Positions 61,639 to 64,000 of a stretch of 64,000 nt of DNA are shown one piece after another; position 1 is the first letter of the stretch; each line of letters begins with the position of its first letter. The notes below the pieces were generated by a model. That model was not told the DNA's origin and made no database searches. It saw nothing but the letters and a program-made list of their open reading frames with translations. The position numbers were made by a program, and so were the translations under genes. The DNA comes from an uncultured Clostridium sp. (GTDB lineage Bacteria; Bacillota; Clostridia; Clostridiales; Clostridiaceae), in the NCBI GenBank assembly GCA_934746015.1, contig CAKVEW010000004.1, positions 62,001 through 126,000 of the forward strand, given 5' to 3'.

Positions 61639-62445
61639 GTGAATAATTTATGCATAAGGTCAATAGAAGAATCTATAAAAAATAGATATTCTGTAAGAAG
61701 CTATAGTGGGGAACAGCTATCAGAAGAAATTATTGAAGAAATAGAGGAATATGTTAATACTTTGGATAATCCTTTTGATATTAAGGTAAGAATACGATTA
61801 GTAAAAAAAGAAAAATATGATGGAGTAGTTAGACTAGGGACTTATGGAGTAATTAGTGGTGCAAATTATTATTTGGTGGCAGTATGTGAAAAGGTTGACT
61901 TTGCTTTAGAAGCATTAGGATATACTTTTGAAAAAGCTATCTTATATTGCACTTCTTTAGGACTTGATTCTGTATGGCTTGGAGCTAGTTTTAGTAGAAG
62001 TGCTTTTGAAAAAACAATTAACTTAAAAGAAAATGAGATATTACCAGTAATATCTCCAATTGGTTATAAAGGTGGAAAAAAATCCTTTATTTCATCTTTT
62101 ATGAAAGATCATAGAAATAATAGAATAGATTTTTCAGAGTTGTTTTTTGATAAGGATTTCAATAAAAAGCTTACTAAAAAGGATGATGTAAATAGTATGG
62201 CCTTAGAAATGGTTAGATTAGCCCCTTCATCTTTAAATACTCAGCCTTGGAGAATAATAATTAATGAGGATAATTTCCATATATATAATATAGGAAAAAC
62301 AAAAATGAATAGAATAGACATAGGAATAGCACTGTGCCATCTTGATTTATTTTTAAAGGAAAAGGGAATAGAGGGAGGATTTAGATTTACTAATCCTAAC
62401 ATAAATACTAAATATAAATATGTAGTTAGTTGGATTAAAAAATAG
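61639..62445 (+). CDS. Nitroreductase-family protein (TM1586-like)
   Basis: A 268-residue flavin-dependent nitroreductase of the putative TM1586 type, formed by two half-domains. NRYSVRSYSGEQLSEEIIEEI is the FMN-binding start; LGLDSVWLGASFSRSAFEK and LAPSSLNTQPWRIII follow. A frame opens at TTG 61606, but AGGAGGA at 61624-61630 sets the start at GTG 61639. It follows the Crp/Fnr gene and is stopped by a terminator. The substrate is unknown; a role in reducing nitro or quinone compounds during nitrosative stress is plausible. Confidence 0.85.
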   Translation: MNNLCIRSIEESIKNRYSVRSYSGEQLSEEIIEEIEEYVNTLDNPFDIKVRIRLVKKEKYDGVVRLGTYGVISGANYYLVAVCEKVDFALEALGYTFEKAILYCTSLGLDSVWLGASFSRSAFEKTINLKENEILPVISPIGYKGGKKSFISSFMKDHRNNRIDFSELFFDKDFNKKLTKKDDVNSMALEMVRLAPSSLNTQPWRIIINEDNFHIYNIGKTKMNRIDIGIALCHLDLFLKEKGIEGGFRFTNPNINTKYKYVVSWIKK

Positions 62446-62514
62446 TAAAGTCTATATAATAAGTTAATAACATAATAATTTACATAATTTATAAGTATGA
62501 AGAATTATTAGTTT

Positions 62515-62568
62515 TAAAAAATATATTGTCTTATAGTCACTTTGAAAAATAAGATAATATATTTTTTG
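62515..62568 (+). terminator. Terminator of the nitroreductase gene
   Basis: AAAAAATATATTGTCTTA pairs with TAAGATAATATATTTTTT (one G-U) around a 16-base loop and ends in a T-run. The rest of the gap to 62733 holds a possible promoter (TTGTGT 62614-62619, TATAGT 62636-62641) and nothing else recognised. Confidence 0.85.
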
Positions 62569-62733
62569 CAATTTTATATAAAGAATATACAAATAAAATA
62601 ATTAATATACAAATTGTGTTGTGAATTATTGATATTATAGTACTTGTAACTGGTTTGATAAATCTAGTAACTAATAGGATTATTAAAAAATAGTATTATA
62701 AATAAAGGAATTAATAAAAGGGTGGGATACAAG

Positions 62734-64000
62734 ATGGTACAAGAAAATTTATCAAAAGTTCTAAATGAGAGATTTAAAAAGACAATAAAAGAAGCAAGTA
62801 ATGAAGAAATTTATTTAGCTTTATTGGAATTAACAAAAGACACAATAAAGACACAAGGAAGTAATAAAAGTGAAAAAAAATTATATTATATTTCTGCAGA
62901 ATTTTTAATTGGAAAGCTTTTATCTAATAACTTAATTAATTTAGGTTTATATGAAGAAGTTAAAAAAGTTTTACATGATAATGGTAAAGATCTTACTGAA
63001 ATTGAGGAAGTAGAATTAGAGCCTTCATTAGGTAATGGTGGACTTGGAAGACTTGCAGCCTGTTTCCTAGATTCAATTGCCACATTAGGCCTTAATGGAG
63101 ATGGAATAGGATTAAACTATCATTTTGGTTTATTTAAACAAGTTTTTGAAAATAATAAGCAAAAAGCTGTTAAGAATCCATGGATAACTAGTGAAAGCTG
63201 GTTAAATAAAACAGATATAAAATTTGAAGTTCCATTTGGTGGATTTAAAGTTACATCAACTCTTTATGATATAGATGTTACTGGATATAATAAACCTTGT
63301 AATAAGCTTCATTTATTTGATATAGATACTATAGATGAATCCTTAGTAAAGGATGGCATTGATTTTAATAAGGAAGAAATAAAGAAAAACTTGACTTTAT
63401 TCTTATATCCAGATGATAGTGATAAGGCTGGAAATTTATTAAGAGTTTATCAACAATACTTTATGGTAAGCAATGCAGCACAATTTATATTAATGGAGTT
63501 TGAAGAAAATGGATATGATATTCATAAGCTAAATGACCATGTTGTAATACAAATAAATGATACACATCCATCAATGATTATTCCTGAATTAATTAGACTT
63601 TTAGGAAATAAAGGAATAGGCGTTGATGAAGCAATAGAAATAGTTTCTAAGACATGTGCATACACAAATCATACTATTTTAGCAGAAGCTTTAGAAAAAT
63701 GGCCAATAGAATACCTAGATAGGGTTGCACCTCAAATAGTGCCAATAATAAGAGAGTTAGATAATAGAGTAAAAGCTAAATATTCTGATGAAAGAGTACA
63801 CATAATTGATAAAGAAAATAGAGTTCATATGGCTAACATGGATATTCATTATGGATTTAGTGTAAATGGAGTTGCTGCCATTCATACAGAAATTTTAGAA
63901 CATGAAGAGCTTAAGCCATTTTACGATATATATCCTGAAAAGTTTAATAATAAAACAAATGGTATAACATTTAGAAGATGGTTAATTCATTGCAATAATG
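62734..64000 (+). CDS. glgP: Glycogen/starch phosphorylase, 3'-truncated by window
   Basis: The first 422 residues of a glycogen phosphorylase (alpha-1,4-glucan + phosphate to glucose 1-phosphate). [72 protein letters not shown] and [11 protein letters not shown] are family segments. GGGTGGGA precedes ATG 62734 by 6 bases. The pyridoxal phosphate lysine is beyond the window. It is preceded by its own promoter region, so it appears unrelated to the stress block. Confidence 0.93.
   Translation, partial: MVQENLSKVLNERFKKTIKEASNEEIYLALLELTKDTIKTQGSNKSEKKLYYISAEFLIGKLLSNNLINLGLYEEVKKVLHDNGKDLTEIEEVELEPSLGNGGLGRLAACFLDSIATLGLNGDGIGLNYHFGLFKQVFENNKQKAVKNPWITSESWLNKTDIKFEVPFGGFKVTSTLYDIDVTGYNKPCNKLHLFDIDTIDESLVKDGIDFNKEEIKKNLTLFLYPDDSDKAGNLLRVYQQYFMVSNAAQFILMEFEENGYDIHKLNDHVVIQINDTHPSMIIPELIRLLGNKGIGVDEAIEIVSKTCAYTNHTILAEALEKWPIEYLDRVAPQIVPIIRELDNRVKAKYSDERVHIIDKENRVHMANMDIHYGFSVNGVAAIHTEILEHEELKPFYDIYPEKFNNKTNGITFRRWLIHCNN

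Overview
The window is AT-rich, densely packed and mostly coded on the + strand. Strong AGGAGG ribosome sites, many TTG and GTG starts, T-rich intrinsic terminators and the gene content (PTS operons, hybrid cluster protein, LPXTG adhesin, sigma-54/LevR regulation, glycogen phosphorylase) point to a Clostridium sensu stricto, probably gut- or host-associated. The species cannot be named from this sequence alone. No rRNA, tRNA, CRISPR array, phage gene or intact transposase was seen.

Layout. 2-5605: 3' part of a ClC channel/antiporter, a GH20 hexosaminidase, a small HMA-like protein, a PiT phosphate transporter with its DUF47 partner, and a DsbA-family oxidoreductase. 5725-10464: a beta-glucoside operon (licT-like antiterminator, IIBCA permease, GH1 6-phospho-beta-glucosidase) with three RAT elements. 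Two overlap terminators; the third abuts a hairpin that hides the permease ribosome site. 10618-11980: a zinc-ligand-free S4 paralogue behind a Fur-like box, and an opposed L25/Ctc gene with a structured leader. 12461-18607: a response regulator with a SARP-like DNA-binding domain next to a 1643-residue LPXTG adhesin. 18745-25463: L,D-transpeptidase, DegV, GH36 alpha-galactosidase, a C26 peptidase, an acetyltransferase and a LicA-like kinase.

25747-32744: a LevR-type sigma-54 activator, a textbook -24/-12 promoter, then aldolase, GatA/B/C-type PTS and a DgoD-like dehydratase. Together they suggest a sugar acid phosphorylated on entry, dehydrated and cleaved. 32745-33301 holds decayed pieces of at least three genes. 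33302-37451: acetyltransferase, then CdaR regulator, GntP-type permease and glycerate kinase for glycerate use. 37698-41209: a heterodimeric ABC exporter behind a leader terminator. 41285-44809: two small membrane proteins, a His-rich SinR/Cas2-like protein, a beta-carbonic anhydrase and an anchored alpha/beta hydrolase. 44920-48132: an M-box Mg2+ riboswitch, a 29-codon ORF and mgtA. 48278-52573: HAD phosphatase, ROK regulator, RpiR regulator, rpiA and an aldo/keto reductase. 52672-57115: a Bce-type peptide-resistance module (response regulator, kinase, ATPase, permease).

57241-62445 is a nitrosative/oxidative stress block: Hcp, a RIC (ScdA/YtfE) repair protein behind an FNR-type box placed at about -41.5, a DUF438/hemerythrin protein, a Crp/Fnr regulator with an N-terminal Cys cluster whose ribosome site lies in a long inverted repeat, and a nitroreductase. 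The window ends inside glycogen phosphorylase.

All calls rest on reading translated proteins and nucleotide motifs. No search or folding program was run, and pairings were checked by hand.
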